Shown in pieces: positions 24,259-33,463 of a stretch of 64,000 nucleotides of DNA (its first letter is position 1; every line of letters starts with the position of its first letter). Made by a program: the position numbers and the translations under genes. The stretch lies in contig NZ_CP036346.1 of the NCBI RefSeq assembly GCF_014131695.1, forward strand, positions 2,418,001 to 2,482,000. The letters are read 5' to 3'. This DNA is from Thomasclavelia ramosa DSM 1402. Its GTDB lineage: Bacteria > Bacillota_I > Bacilli_A > Erysipelotrichales > Coprobacillaceae. The notes beneath the pieces were generated by a model. The model did no database searches and was not told the origin of the DNA. It saw only the letters and a program-made list of their open reading frames with translations.

Positions 24259-25032
24259 CTACCTATCATAACTTCCACTAGTTATGCCTTCCAAATCTAA
24301 TGTTACATAATCAAATCCAAGTTCTTTTATTGCTAAGATTAATTCTTCATCATTAACTAGATTAAAATTGTTTCGTTCAACTTCAATCCGTGCTAATTTA
24401 TCATGAACTCGAACACGAGCGTAATAAATCCCCTTTTGATGAAGTAAAGCCTCAGCTTGATCGACCACTTCTAATTTTTCTTTAGTGAGATGAGTATCGT
24501 AAGGAAAACGTGAAGCTAAACAAGCATTTGCCGGTTTATCATATGTCTCAATCTGTAATTCTTTTGAATACTGTCTTATTTCAGCTTTTGTTAAACCAAC
24601 TAGTGCTAACGGTGATACAATTCCCAATTCTTCGCAAGCTTTCATTCCAGGGCGATAAACTTTTTCATCATCAGCATTTTTACCATCAAGGGTTATCTTA
24701 AAATCATGGCTTTGAGCTGCTTCAATTACTTTTGCCATTACTTGTTTTTTACAGTGATAACATCGATCTTTACGATTATTTGTAAATTGCTCGATTGTAA
24801 ATACATCTAACGGCACTTCTATAAATTGACCTTTACCAGCCATCATTCTAGCACTATCGATGTCCTCCTTGGACATCATTTTCCCTACACATAATACTGC
24901 TAGAACATTTTCTTTACTTAAGGTTTGTAATGCTACCTGATATAAAAAATTTGAATCGCAGCCACCACTATAGGCAATTGCAACTTTTTGATAAGATTTT
25001 AATAATTCTTTTAATTTATCTAACTTACTCAT
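24259..25032 (-). CDS. larE: Pyridinium-dithioacid sulfur transferase LarE
   Basis: About 257 aa of the ATP-pyrophosphatase (N-type) superfamily. The P-loop is AYSGGCDS. Conserved motifs are RCYHCKKQ, the CLASRFPYD segment and LTKAEIRQYSKEL. LarE adds sulfur to the P2CMN precursor, either sacrificing a Cys or using a [4Fe-4S]-bound sulfide depending on the subtype. The several Cys residues (in RCYHC and CLASR) would need checking to decide. It is the first gene of the lar operon; the start ATG (25030-25032) follows AAAGGTGAAG. Confidence 0.92.
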   Translation of the reverse strand: MSKLDKLKELLKSYQKVAIAYSGGCDSNFLYQVALQTLSKENVLAVLCVGKMMSKEDIDSARMMAGKGQFIEVPLDVFTIEQFTNNRKDRCYHCKKQVMAKVIEAAQSHDFKITLDGKNADDEKVYRPGMKACEELGIVSPLALVGLTKAEIRQYSKELQIETYDKPANACLASRFPYDTHLTKEKLEVVDQAEALLHQKGIYYARVRVHDKLARIEVERNNFNLVNDEELILAIKELGFDYVTLDLEGITSGSYDR

Positions 25033-25118
25033 CTCTTCACCTTTATACATAATAATATCACAATCCCCATCTATTTACTAATTAGACCATGCTATGATCG
25101 CAACTACACTATACACCC

Positions 25119-25132
25119 TAAAGTACACTTTA
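25119..25132. promoter_or_regulatory. Palindrome upstream of the lar operon
   Basis: TAAAGT-AC-ACTTTA, a perfect 6+6 inverted repeat about 90 bp upstream of larE and just upstream of a possible minus-strand -35 TTGCGA. It is a candidate operator or activator site. Which protein binds it is unknown; no lar regulator gene is adjacent. Confidence 0.35.
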
Positions 25133-25154
25133 AGACAAGTATTTTTTATTTAGA

Positions 25155-25232
25155 AAATAAAAAAAGTGATTTCAATATGAAGCAAACCCTCATTGCTAAT
25201 TCAACATAGAAAATTCACTTCATCACTATCAC
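25155..25232 (-). terminator. Long hairpin after the GT51 gene
   Basis: Outer arms AAAGTGAT/ATCACTTT with a large, partly paired inner loop and a long U run on the minus strand (A's at 25156-25164). It ends the transglycosylase transcript. Confidence 0.6.
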
Positions 25233-25233
25233 T

Positions 25234-25848
25234 TTAATTTTCAGCTAACTTAGAAGGATTATAAACACTAGGGGCCTTCAATGTCTTTACCAATACTTTT
25301 GCCTGTTCCTCATTAAGTTCTATAGGCTCAATATTGTAATAATAATTACTAGCTTCTTTAATTCCATAATTTCCTTCACCTAAATATGTAATATTCAAAT
25401 ACATTTCAAGAATTTCATCTTTCGTATAATCATCTTCTAATTTTTGAGCAATAAAAACTTCAGCTATTTTCCGGTCTAAGCTCTTTTCAAAAGATAAACA
25501 AAGATTTTTAGCTAACTGCTGAGTAATCGTACTACCGCCTTCTTTAAACGACATCGTCACTACATTCGTTACCATTGCTCGAGCTAATCCAATGTAATCA
25601 ACTGGGCCATGTTGATAAAAACGCTTATCCTCACTTTCTATTACTAGTTCTTGATATATACTTGATATTTGCTCCAATTTAACATAGTTATCTTTACTTC
25701 TTAATTCTTCAACTCGCACTGTTAAACTCTTTTCTTCCATTGTATCTTGGTACATCACATAGCCACGATAGCCATAATATCCTAAAAAGGTTAAGGCAGC
25801 TAAGAAAAGAATAATAATTAGACGTGATATTACTTTTTTCATATACAT
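25234..25848 (-). CDS. Monofunctional peptidoglycan glycosyltransferase (GT51)
   Basis: A 204-aa protein with an N-terminal membrane anchor (residues ~8-26) and one GT51 domain. The motifs are SEDKRFYQHGPVD with the catalytic Glu, EGGSTITQQLAKN, and KIAEVFIAQKLE with the second Glu. It polymerises lipid II into glycan strands on the outer face of the membrane. It lacks the transpeptidase domain of class A PBPs, so it is an MtgA/SgtB-like enzyme. It is slightly short but retains all motifs. Monocistronic. Confidence 0.9.
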   Translation of the reverse strand: MYMKKVISRLIIILFLAALTFLGYYGYRGYVMYQDTMEEKSLTVRVEELRSKDNYVKLEQISSIYQELVIESEDKRFYQHGPVDYIGLARAMVTNVVTMSFKEGGSTITQQLAKNLCLSFEKSLDRKIAEVFIAQKLEDDYTKDEILEMYLNITYLGEGNYGIKEASNYYYNIEPIELNEEQAKVLVKTLKAPSVYNPSKLAEN

Positions 25849-25923
25849 CCCTCTATTCCTTATTTTACACCTCTATCATAGCCTAAGCTGGTTGGTTATT
25901 CCATTGATTTACATTACAAAATC

Positions 25924-26189
25924 TTACATTATTGTAATATTTATCATTAATTCCTTGAAATCATTATCGATCAGCATAGTATTTAAATTTAAAATTTTCT
26001 TATTTTGATGACCACGAGGAATTAAAACACAATTGCATCCTAATACTTTTGACATTTCATAATCATGAATTGTATCACCGACAAATAAAACATCTTCTTA
26101 GTTTAAATGATTATTTTTATAATCTTGTTTAGCTAAAGCTACTTTACTACGAACAAAATTATCCACAATTCCAATCCCAAATTGGATAT
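25924..26189 (-). pseudogene. HAD phosphatase remnant
   Basis: Reading the minus strand in the frame ending at the stop 25924-25926 gives VLFVGDTIHDYEMSKVLGC followed by NCVLIPRGHQNKK, which is the C-terminal motif IV region of a HAD-IA phosphatase (GDTxxD). An in-frame TAA breaks it after ...NNHLN, and the N-terminal half with the catalytic Asp is absent because the GNAT gene abuts the fragment. No start or promoter is evident. The gene is dead. Confidence 0.75.
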
Positions 26190-26639
26190 TTATATCCCTA
26201 CTTGATCACTATCCTTTAAAACTTTTATTAATTTGTATGATGATTTAATAAAATCATTCTTTTGATAAAATTGATGTGCTTCTATACGTTTAAAATTACT
26301 AGTAAGTTCAATTACTTCACATTGATGCTCCAAAGCTAATTTTGTACTGAAATCAACTAATAATCTACCTATACCATTTCCACGATAACTGTTATCTATA
26401 ACTAATTCTTCGATTGTTGCAACTTTATTCTCATGATGTAATTGATAATCGATATTAACACTGACAAATCCAACAATCATATCATCAGATACAGCTACTA
26501 AATAGTGACTCTTTTCATCATTAAGTTTATTTTCATATACTAGAGCAAACTGTTCATGATTTAAATTACATTCCTCTAATTCACAAATCAGTTTATAAAT
26601 AGCTTCCAGATCCTCTTTTTGACAATATCTTATTTTCAT
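26190..26639 (-). CDS. GNAT-family N-acetyltransferase
   Basis: A 149-aa GNAT protein. The acetyl-CoA pyrophosphate loop is in SYRGNGIGRLLVDF (RGxGxG), preceded by ATIEELVIDN and followed by VIELTSNFKRIEAHQFYQKNDF, the usual motif B. Substrate unknown. The ribosome binding site is weak. Its stop abuts a HAD phosphatase remnant, suggesting that a deletion joined these two sequences. Confidence 0.88.
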   Translation of the reverse strand: MKIRYCQKEDLEAIYKLICELEECNLNHEQFALVYENKLNDEKSHYLVAVSDDMIVGFVSVNIDYQLHHENKVATIEELVIDNSYRGNGIGRLLVDFSTKLALEHQCEVIELTSNFKRIEAHQFYQKNDFIKSSYKLIKVLKDSDQVGI

Positions 26640-26956
26640 ATTTTTTGCTCTACTTTCATTTAAAAATATTTTTATTCACTTTATCTTATCATTTTCAATA
26701 AATTAATTAGTTAAAGTAAAATCATCTAGTTTTTGACTTCTATATTAAATAAAATATCTACTTCATCTATATAAAGATTGGGTATCAAAACAATATTAAG
26801 TACTAGAACATCTATATTAGATTCATTTTCTAGATATTTAAACTGTTTTATTATCATCCTATTTTAGTGATTATTATATATTAAGTATATTTAATGAAGG
26901 CTTCTACAATAAAAGACTATTGGCATATATCAATTCCAACGGTCCTTTAAAATTAT
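26640..26956. other. Gene-free AT-rich stretch
   Basis: Very AT-rich. A 43-codon ORF (26726-26857, minus) has no usable ribosome binding site. Short coding-like fragments in broken frames near the acylphosphatase end suggest decay. No supported feature. Confidence 0.4.
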
Positions 26957-27226
26957 TTAGTTTTTCATTCCAAATGAAGTTTCATGTTTTAGAACTGCTA
27001 TTTCTTCCATCTTAATTGAATCTATTCTAATAAAACGATCATGCTGTAATTCATTGATCAAATAATCAATCAACTTCTCCTCACCTTGAATACAAGCTTC
27101 TACAGAACCATCTGATAAATTACAAACCCAGCCAGTTAATCCAAGATTTTTTGCTTTTTGATAGGTAGTAAACCTAAATCCTACACCTTGGACACGACCA
27201 TAAAATAAATAATGCCTTCTTATCAT
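26957..27226 (-). CDS. acyP: Acylphosphatase
   Basis: An 89-aa enzyme with the family signature YGRVQGVGFRF, including the phosphate-binding Arg, and GWVCNLSDGSVE carrying the catalytic Asn. It hydrolyses acyl phosphates such as acetyl phosphate and 1,3-bisphosphoglycerate. Full length for the family. Monocistronic, with flanking gene-free DNA. Confidence 0.95.
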   Translation of the reverse strand: MIRRHYLFYGRVQGVGFRFTTYQKAKNLGLTGWVCNLSDGSVEACIQGEEKLIDYLINELQHDRFIRIDSIKMEEIAVLKHETSFGMKN

Positions 27227-27555
27227 TCTACCTTCACCTCTTTAACAAAAACTTCTATTATAAATATCGTACCACAATAACTTCAACCTGCAACTTCAAC
27301 TTTCTTCTTTAATATATCAAAATTATCGATTTCAAACACTATCCCGGCTATCATATCTAACTGTTTACTTATCAGCTCTGACTCTCTCTGTTTCGCTAGT
27401 TCTCATATCTCCTCGCATTTTTAAATTGATCCTACATCGTTATCATTTATGTTTTTTCTCTTCGTCTCTGATTATACCATTATAATCATTTTTTATAAAC
27501 AAACAGCATAGTCGCTCCAATTTTTTACGTCCTTTAAATTCACTAAAAACAGTAA
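27227..27555. other. Gene-free stretch
   Basis: No ORF with a ribosome binding site and no clear promoter pair other than the one expected for acyP. Pyrimidine-rich minus-strand stretches around 27290-27440 look like decayed sequence; I see nothing more. Confidence 0.4.
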
Positions 27556-27582
27556 TAAAAAAAGGAAATCAGTTTATTTCCT
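27556..27582 (-). terminator. Terminator of the PRD regulator gene
   Basis: 7-bp stem AGGAAAT/ATTTCCT with loop CAGTTT. It is followed on the minus strand by U8 (A's at 27556-27563) and lies about 85 bp beyond the regulator stop. Confidence 0.7.
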
Positions 27583-27666
27583 CAATTATATATAATTTCA
27601 ATTCGATTAAAAGTAAACTACTTTATACCATAACTATATTTATGTGTATCGTATAAACATTTACAA

Positions 27667-29526
27667 TTATAACTTATTATGTTCATCGCCTTCTTCTAAA
27701 AACATATTATTTAAAAATGTATCCATACATTCTTTTTGAAAGAAGAATTCTTGTAAGCTTTGTAAAAGCTGTTCACTATCGATTCCTAATTTCAATACAA
27801 AAATAATTTTAACTAATTTATTTTTCCATACAATCGGTTTCGATAAAAGATAAGCGTTTATTGAACTCTTTTGATTATAGATAGGCATATAATGAATAAC
27901 AGTTTGTAAACTTGTTTCAAAACCAATTAATGGATTTGTATGATAAAATGTTTCAAATGAGACACTTTCATGTTCAAATATATATGAAATAACATCATCT
28001 TTTGTTTCACAATCAATAAAATAAGTATCTTCTTTTTTTAAAAAATCAGATAATTTATACTCATTAATTTGTCGAAAATACTTATTTAAAACTTCAAAAT
28101 CATGAGTAGTTATTATAGGATGAATATGTATAACAGGAATATCAAGGCTTTCATCAAGTGGTACAGTTGTAATAATATAATCATAACTTTCTAAATGATA
28201 TTTACTAAGTTCCCCAGCAGAGATTGTTTTTTCAATAACCAATGAATCTTTATATCTTTTTAAAATAGAGAAACTTAATAATTCACTCATTGCCACATTG
28301 TACTCATTAATTAATAAAACCCGTTTCTTCGCAATATTTCTTTTCCTTCTCTCTAAAGCATATTGAAAATGAATAGCGATATAGCCTATTTCATCTTCAA
28401 CGTTTATATAATCTGCATTATTATAAATAGCAAGCCATGCTTCCATACTCAAGATATATGCTAGAGTATAATTTTCTTTAATAACATAAATCAGCGGATT
28501 TCGTGAATAAGTATTAAATTTCAAACGATTTTCCATTGGATTGATATGAATCCCCAATGCTTTTCTTAAGTACATATCATTGTGAAAATCAATATTAAAG
28601 ACTTTTTTAACCTGATTGAACATTTTTTCTACAATTATATCAATTTCTTCTTTTAATTGATCATTGATACAGCTTTCGATTGCACTAGTTGAATTGCTTT
28701 TTTTTCCTAAAATATGAATAGCTAAATAGCATTGTTCCTCTACTGATAATTCAATATGAAAATATTTATTAATAACTTTTGAAACATCCTTTGCTACTAA
28801 AAACTCATATTCCATTTTCATTTTTTCAATCTCATTATCATGAAATGAGATATAACATTTTCTTTGAATACGATTCAATTGAACTTGAATATGTATAATA
28901 AAATTTTGAAATACCCTTTGGGGCATCGTAATACCATCATTAAAAATAACTTTTCTTAATTCATCTATAAATTCATGATCTTCACCAATTTTCGTTGATA
29001 ACATCCCTATCTTATGATAAATATATTCCGCCATACATAATCGATAACGAAATTCTTCACCTTCTATTTTTAATCCTTTACCGGTTTTTTGCACTATTTT
29101 TAAGTCAAAATCATTTAGCCGTTCTCTTATGTATTTTAAACTTCGACTAACAGAAGTTCTATCAATAAATAAAATATCAGATATATCATCGATTTTAATA
29201 AACTCTTGACTTTCGAGCATTAAACCTAAAATATAATAAGCCCTTTCTAAAGGATTTGTAGGAATAAAATAACTCCATTGCTTAGATACTTTATCAATCC
29301 AACAATTAAACAAATCATCATCAAAAATACTAATTTGATAACCATGAGAAGGAATTGATTGAATAAGTGCAAAGTTATTCATCAATTGATTAAGTATTTT
29401 AATTTCATTTCTAATAGTTTTAGAACTCACATTCAATAATTGAGATAGTTTTTGTCCAGTTAAATATCTATTAGAATCCATAAATACTTGCAAAAGATTT
29501 AATTGTCTCTTAGTAACAACACTCAT
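27667..29526 (-). CDS. BglG/MtlR-type PRD transcriptional regulator
   Basis: A 619-aa multidomain regulator. An N-terminal HTH (KRQLNLLQVFMDSNRYLTG, LLNVSSKTIRNEI) is followed by a second Mga-like HTH (residues ~95-160). Two PRD domains with His pairs follow (residues ~180-290 and ~300-395, the second ending YIAIHFQYALERR). An EIIB-like domain comes next (residues ~400-485) in which the phosphorylated Cys position reads NEYN, and a short EIIA-like tail ends the protein. PTS proteins control such activators by phosphorylating the PRDs. The adjacent EIIC-GH4-SIS operon is the expected target (inference). Confidence 0.88.
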   Translation of the reverse strand: MSVVTKRQLNLLQVFMDSNRYLTGQKLSQLLNVSSKTIRNEIKILNQLMNNFALIQSIPSHGYQISIFDDDLFNCWIDKVSKQWSYFIPTNPLERAYYILGLMLESQEFIKIDDISDILFIDRTSVSRSLKYIRERLNDFDLKIVQKTGKGLKIEGEEFRYRLCMAEYIYHKIGMLSTKIGEDHEFIDELRKVIFNDGITMPQRVFQNFIIHIQVQLNRIQRKCYISFHDNEIEKMKMEYEFLVAKDVSKVINKYFHIELSVEEQCYLAIHILGKKSNSTSAIESCINDQLKEEIDIIVEKMFNQVKKVFNIDFHNDMYLRKALGIHINPMENRLKFNTYSRNPLIYVIKENYTLAYILSMEAWLAIYNNADYINVEDEIGYIAIHFQYALERRKRNIAKKRVLLINEYNVAMSELLSFSILKRYKDSLVIEKTISAGELSKYHLESYDYIITTVPLDESLDIPVIHIHPIITTHDFEVLNKYFRQINEYKLSDFLKKEDTYFIDCETKDDVISYIFEHESVSFETFYHTNPLIGFETSLQTVIHYMPIYNQKSSINAYLLSKPIVWKNKLVKIIFVLKLGIDSEQLLQSLQEFFFQKECMDTFLNNMFLEEGDEHNKL

Positions 29527-29595
29527 ATTTAATTCCTCCTTCTATTATTTCAATTATATAATAAGTTTTATTTATTTGTAAAATAACAGATAGAC

Positions 29596-29621
29596 AAAAT
29601 AAATCAGCCTTAATGGCTGAT
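29596..29621 (-). terminator. Terminator of the EIIC-GH4-SIS operon
   Basis: 7-bp GC-rich stem ATCAGCC/GGCTGAT, loop TTAAT, then a U-rich minus-strand tail. It lies 6 bases after the SIS gene stop. Confidence 0.75.
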
Positions 29622-29626
29622 CTATT

Positions 29627-30670
29627 TTATTCAATCCGTGTCCCTACTGTAGTAGCAAAATCACTGTATACAGGATCAGATGAATTAATCCCATTACATT
29701 CTGGTAAATAAGTACACATAATTTGAAAAGGTATCACAGCATTTAACCATGAAGATGTATATGAATGCTGATTAATGTGAATAATATTTTCATTACTTGT
29801 TTTTAAAGTTGAAATAATAAGATAATTGCTTGTTTTAGTTTTTATAAAATCAATAAAATTATTCATCAAAATCTTTCCACATCCATCAGTATCAATAAGA
29901 ACAATATAAGAATCTTTAATAATCGTTCTATGCGGACCATGCATAAACTCTTCCATATCAAAATTCATCACAGGAATTTGCATTGTTTCTAAAATCTTTA
30001 GCGTTCCTTCTCTAGCAGTTGGATAATTCACTCCAAAACCAACGATACTCATTGCTTTTGCTAAAGCCCAATGCTTATTTTTTTGGCACCAGCAAAGGGA
30101 AGCTTTTATATTTTGAGGTAATTCTTGGATACTTTGATAATATTCTTGAGTGATAGATTGATACCGTGGATTTTGAGTTATTTTCAACAATAGCAAATGC
30201 AAAGTTAGTACTGTTGCACTATATCCTTTAATTTTAGGACCAACATTTTCTTCTCCACACAACATATCAATATGAATATTGGCTTTTTTTGCGATTGGGC
30301 TATCACCATTAGCCGTTATTGAAACGGTTGGTATATGATGCTGTTTAGCTATTTGTAGACATTCTAATGTACCCGTACTTTTCCCTGTTTGAGATATAAC
30401 TATAAGTATATTTTGGGGGTTATATAAATGTTTTGAGTAATATCTTAACTGAAAAGGATTTTCCACTATAATCGAGCAATCCGCTTCTTTTTCAATCAAA
30501 CATTTCACTAACATTGCAGCGTTTAATGAGGTACCTGATGCAGTAATTATAATTTCTTTAGGACTTATAAATGTCTTAGAAAGAGTAGAAAATGTATCTC
30601 TTTGTAAAGAAAGAATATTTTCCAAAATAACTTTTTGCTCATCAATATAGCCCCACATCTTATTTTCCAT
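29627..30670 (-). CDS. SIS-domain sugar isomerase/deglycase
   Basis: A 347-aa protein with two SIS domains (IITASGTSLNAAMLVK and IVISQTGKSTGTLE; MSIVGFGVNYPTAREGTLKI and DMEEFMHGPHRTI), the layout of GlmS isomerase domains, AgaS and FrlB. EFMHGP is the AgaS/FrlB-like catalytic region. It probably isomerises or deglycates an amino sugar phosphate or Amadori product. It overlaps the GH4 gene by 11 bases, so the two act on the same substrate line. Exact substrate unknown. Confidence 0.82.
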   Translation of the reverse strand: MENKMWGYIDEQKVILENILSLQRDTFSTLSKTFISPKEIIITASGTSLNAAMLVKCLIEKEADCSIIVENPFQLRYYSKHLYNPQNILIVISQTGKSTGTLECLQIAKQHHIPTVSITANGDSPIAKKANIHIDMLCGEENVGPKIKGYSATVLTLHLLLLKITQNPRYQSITQEYYQSIQELPQNIKASLCWCQKNKHWALAKAMSIVGFGVNYPTAREGTLKILETMQIPVMNFDMEEFMHGPHRTIIKDSYIVLIDTDGCGKILMNNFIDFIKTKTSNYLIISTLKTSNENIIHINQHSYTSSWLNAVIPFQIMCTYLPECNGINSSDPVYSDFATTVGTRIE

Positions 30671-31937
30671 GATGATAAAATTGTGGAAGATATTCCTTAT
30701 GGGCTTCCAGCATCTCCTCTAAAAGTGGTTTTGCTACATCATAATCTCTTACTAATGGATGAGCAACAAGAGCCTCTAATGCTAGTTTTTTATTTCCCGT
30801 GATCGCCGCTTCAACTGCTAATGATTCATATGTTTTTACTGCACTAATAAGTCCGATAACAGCTTTAGGATAGTGAGCAATTGTTAATGGTTTCATGCCA
30901 TTTTTACTTACATAACAAGCTGTTTCAATAACAGCATCATCATCTAAGAAACGAACTGTTCCATTATTAGCAACATTGATAACCATCCATTTTCCACTAT
31001 CATTATAAATCGCATCCATAACACCAATCGCAACTTTGGAATATCCACCACCGCCACGTTTAGCTAAAGTTTTTGGTTTTTGATTATTTAATTCGTCTGC
31101 ATACTCCCTAAATATTTGTTTTTCTAATTCAAGAATAGCTTCACCTCTAGTCTTGTCTTGTTCTTTTAATTGTTGTACTCTTTCTTTCGTATGAAAATAA
31201 TATTGTGTATACTGACTCGGAATTAAGTGTAATGTTTCCATCCATTCTTGTGAAACAGTTGTACATTTTTTTATAACTTTACTAAATTCTTCATCAGTAA
31301 TCGGTCTTCCATCAATAGTCATATTATAAGAAAAATTCATATGATTTAATCCTAAATAATCATAATAGATTTTTTCTTCTGGAATATTTAAAGCTTCAGC
31401 AGCCCACCATCTTGGTCGCATTCCTCCAGCACATAATCCCGCCACTTTAACATTACAAACTTTATTTAGTGCTTCAGTTACTAATTCTGTTGGATTTGAA
31501 TAATTGATAATCCAAGCATCTGGACAATATTTTTCAACATCTTTAGCTATTTCAATCATAACTGGAATTACTCTAAATGCATTAAACATTCCTCCTACTC
31601 CAGTTGTTTCTTGTCCAATCAAGCCATATTTTAGTGGTATTTTTTCATCCTTTATTCGCGCCTTATTTCCCCCAACTCTAATTTGTGTTGAAACAAAATC
31701 AGCATCAGTGAATGCTTCTTCTCTTGATGTTGTACTCCATACTTTCACATCATAATTCAAATAACCAACATATCTTTTTACAAACCCTTCCATAATTGAA
31801 AGTCTTTCTTCATTTATATCTAATAAAACAATTTCTTTTACTGGTAATGTTTCACGGTGTTCCGATAATCCTTCAATTAATTCAGGGGTATACGAACTCC
31901 CTGCTCCAACAATTGCAATTTTTAACTTTTTATTCAT
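30660..31937 (-). CDS. GH4 family NAD-dependent 6-phospho-glycosidase
   Basis: About 425 aa. The N-terminal Rossmann motif is IAIVGAGSSYTPEL, with QIRVGG and ETTGVGGMFNAFR following, and NYSNPTELVTEAL is conserved in GH4 enzymes. GH4 uses NAD+ and Mn2+ with a redox-elimination mechanism. The metal-binding Cys segment reads GLCAGGMRP rather than the usual Cys-Asn-Val-Pro of 6-phospho-beta-glucosidases, so the specificity may differ. The start at the second ATG (31935-31937) gives a 7-base spacing from GGAG. It sits between the EIIC gene and a SIS-domain gene. Confidence 0.88.
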   Translation of the reverse strand: MNKKLKIAIVGAGSSYTPELIEGLSEHRETLPVKEIVLLDINEERLSIMEGFVKRYVGYLNYDVKVWSTTSREEAFTDADFVSTQIRVGGNKARIKDEKIPLKYGLIGQETTGVGGMFNAFRVIPVMIEIAKDVEKYCPDAWIINYSNPTELVTEALNKVCNVKVAGLCAGGMRPRWWAAEALNIPEEKIYYDYLGLNHMNFSYNMTIDGRPITDEEFSKVIKKCTTVSQEWMETLHLIPSQYTQYYFHTKERVQQLKEQDKTRGEAILELEKQIFREYADELNNQKPKTLAKRGGGGYSKVAIGVMDAIYNDSGKWMVINVANNGTVRFLDDDAVIETACYVSKNGMKPLTIAHYPKAVIGLISAVKTYESLAVEAAITGNKKLALEALVAHPLVRDYDVAKPLLEEMLEAHKEYLPQFYHHGK

Positions 31938-31939
31938 AC

Positions 31940-33181
31940 TCATGCTCCTATCCTTTTTTCTACTGCTAAACGTTGTCTTTCCATTGCTTTAAAGAATGGA
32001 TAATATATACATCCTGCTATTAATAGTGAAATACCTCCCCAAATAACAGCAGGAATATTCCCACCAGTAACTAAATAATGTGAAAATAATGGTGGTATTG
32101 TCCATGGAATATTAGCTACTGGTCTTCCTATAATATTGAAGAGCATTAATAGATATGTTCCTGCTGATAAAATTAATGTTGACAAAGTATAGGGTATCAT
32201 CATGTATGGATTCATAACTAATGGTACCCCAAAAACAACTGGTTCATTAATTTCAAATATACTTGCTGGTAAACATAATTTTCCTAATGTACTGAATCCT
32301 TTTTCTTTTGAACGGATCATCATCAAGACAAGCGGTAAAGTAGCACCACCGCCACCTAAGAAAACAAACATAGTAAATCCACTGGCAGTAATATAAGGTG
32401 GCTGAGTTCCAGCTGCAAAAGCAGCAGCATTTGCTCCAAACATAGTTAGAAAAAATGGATCAGCTACAGCCAAAACAGCTCCACCGTGAATACCAACACT
32501 CCATAACATTGAGCGAATAAACATGAAAACCAAGAATCCCGGTAGAGTATTTAATGCAAAAACAAATGGTGAGAAACAATCCATTAAAATTTGATTAACA
32601 TTAATACCTAAAATTACACGAATTATCCATATAATTGTCAAAATGACAAATGCTGGAACCAATGACATAAATGATTTTGATACTAGAGGTGGTACTGTAT
32701 CAGGAAAATGTATCACAAGATCTCTCTTTTGAAAAAAATGCATAATCATTCCTGACATTAATGCTACTAAAATAGCTGTAAATAATCCTTTTGTCCCAAA
32801 TAATTCAAGATTAATCGCATACTCATCTGTTAGTGTCGCCAATAAAAACGCGGCAACAGAAACAAATGCTGTAATTAATGGATCAATTTTAATATCCGTA
32901 TAGCCTAAAGCAAAATAATAAGCTACACTAGCAGCTCCAACCAGCCCAACAATCCCAATCGTTATTGTATTAACTGTTGTAATCATAGCAGCGTATGGTT
33001 CAAAAAATGATTGAATCGGATCAATTGGAATATTGGGAATTAGCAAAAAGATACTTCCGATAATTGTTAATGGAACTGTAACCATCATACCGTTCTTGAC
33101 TGCATTCAAATGATGCTGATTAGCCATCTTATTTAATGGTGGTACTAGTTTATCCTCAACAAACATTAATATTTTATTCAT
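31940..33181 (-). CDS. PTS EIIC permease, lactose/cellobiose family
   Basis: About 413 aa, eight to ten membrane spans. Typical Lac/Cel EIIC sequence is visible: FVEDKLVPPLNKMANQHHLNAV at the N-terminus, and later ASGFTMFVFLGGGGATLPLVL and EINEPVVFGVPLVMNP. It transports and phosphorylates a disaccharide or beta-glucoside, but needs EIIA and EIIB proteins, which are not in the operon. The start (33179-33181) follows AGAGGAG; the longer reading lacks homology. It is the first gene of the EIIC-GH4-SIS operon. Confidence 0.88.
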   Translation of the reverse strand: MNKILMFVEDKLVPPLNKMANQHHLNAVKNGMMVTVPLTIIGSIFLLIPNIPIDPIQSFFEPYAAMITTVNTITIGIVGLVGAASVAYYFALGYTDIKIDPLITAFVSVAAFLLATLTDEYAINLELFGTKGLFTAILVALMSGMIMHFFQKRDLVIHFPDTVPPLVSKSFMSLVPAFVILTIIWIIRVILGINVNQILMDCFSPFVFALNTLPGFLVFMFIRSMLWSVGIHGGAVLAVADPFFLTMFGANAAAFAAGTQPPYITASGFTMFVFLGGGGATLPLVLMMIRSKEKGFSTLGKLCLPASIFEINEPVVFGVPLVMNPYMMIPYTLSTLILSAGTYLLMLFNIIGRPVANIPWTIPPLFSHYLVTGGNIPAVIWGGISLLIAGCIYYPFFKAMERQRLAVEKRIGA

Positions 33182-33371
33182 TATTTTTCTCCTCTCATTT
33201 CCACGAGCGCTCTTCTTTGTACAATCTAATAATAAAGAGAAAGTATGTTTATTTGAATAGTTAAAATTTCCCTTGGCTAGTGGAAATAATTGCATAATTA
33301 AAATTATTTTATCTTTCTTCTATATATCTTCTTACTTACTAATTTATTTTTCCTCAATTCATACTAATATG

Positions 33372-33407
33372 AAAATAAAAAAGAGTTTCAATTATATATT
33401 GAAACTC
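33372..33407 (-). terminator. Terminator of the OYE-family gene
   Basis: Perfect 10-bp stem GAGTTTCAAT/ATTGAAACTC with loop TATAT and a long minus-strand U run (A's at 33373-33382). Confidence 0.8.
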
Positions 33408-33463
33408 CCATCTTAAAAAGTACTAATTAAATAACCTAAATCTTTTTATCATTTGCCCTATTA

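Noticed and set aside
26726-26857. 43-codon ORF on the minus strand
   Set aside because: The only purine-rich stretch touches the ATG directly, leaving no spacing; surrounding DNA looks decayed.
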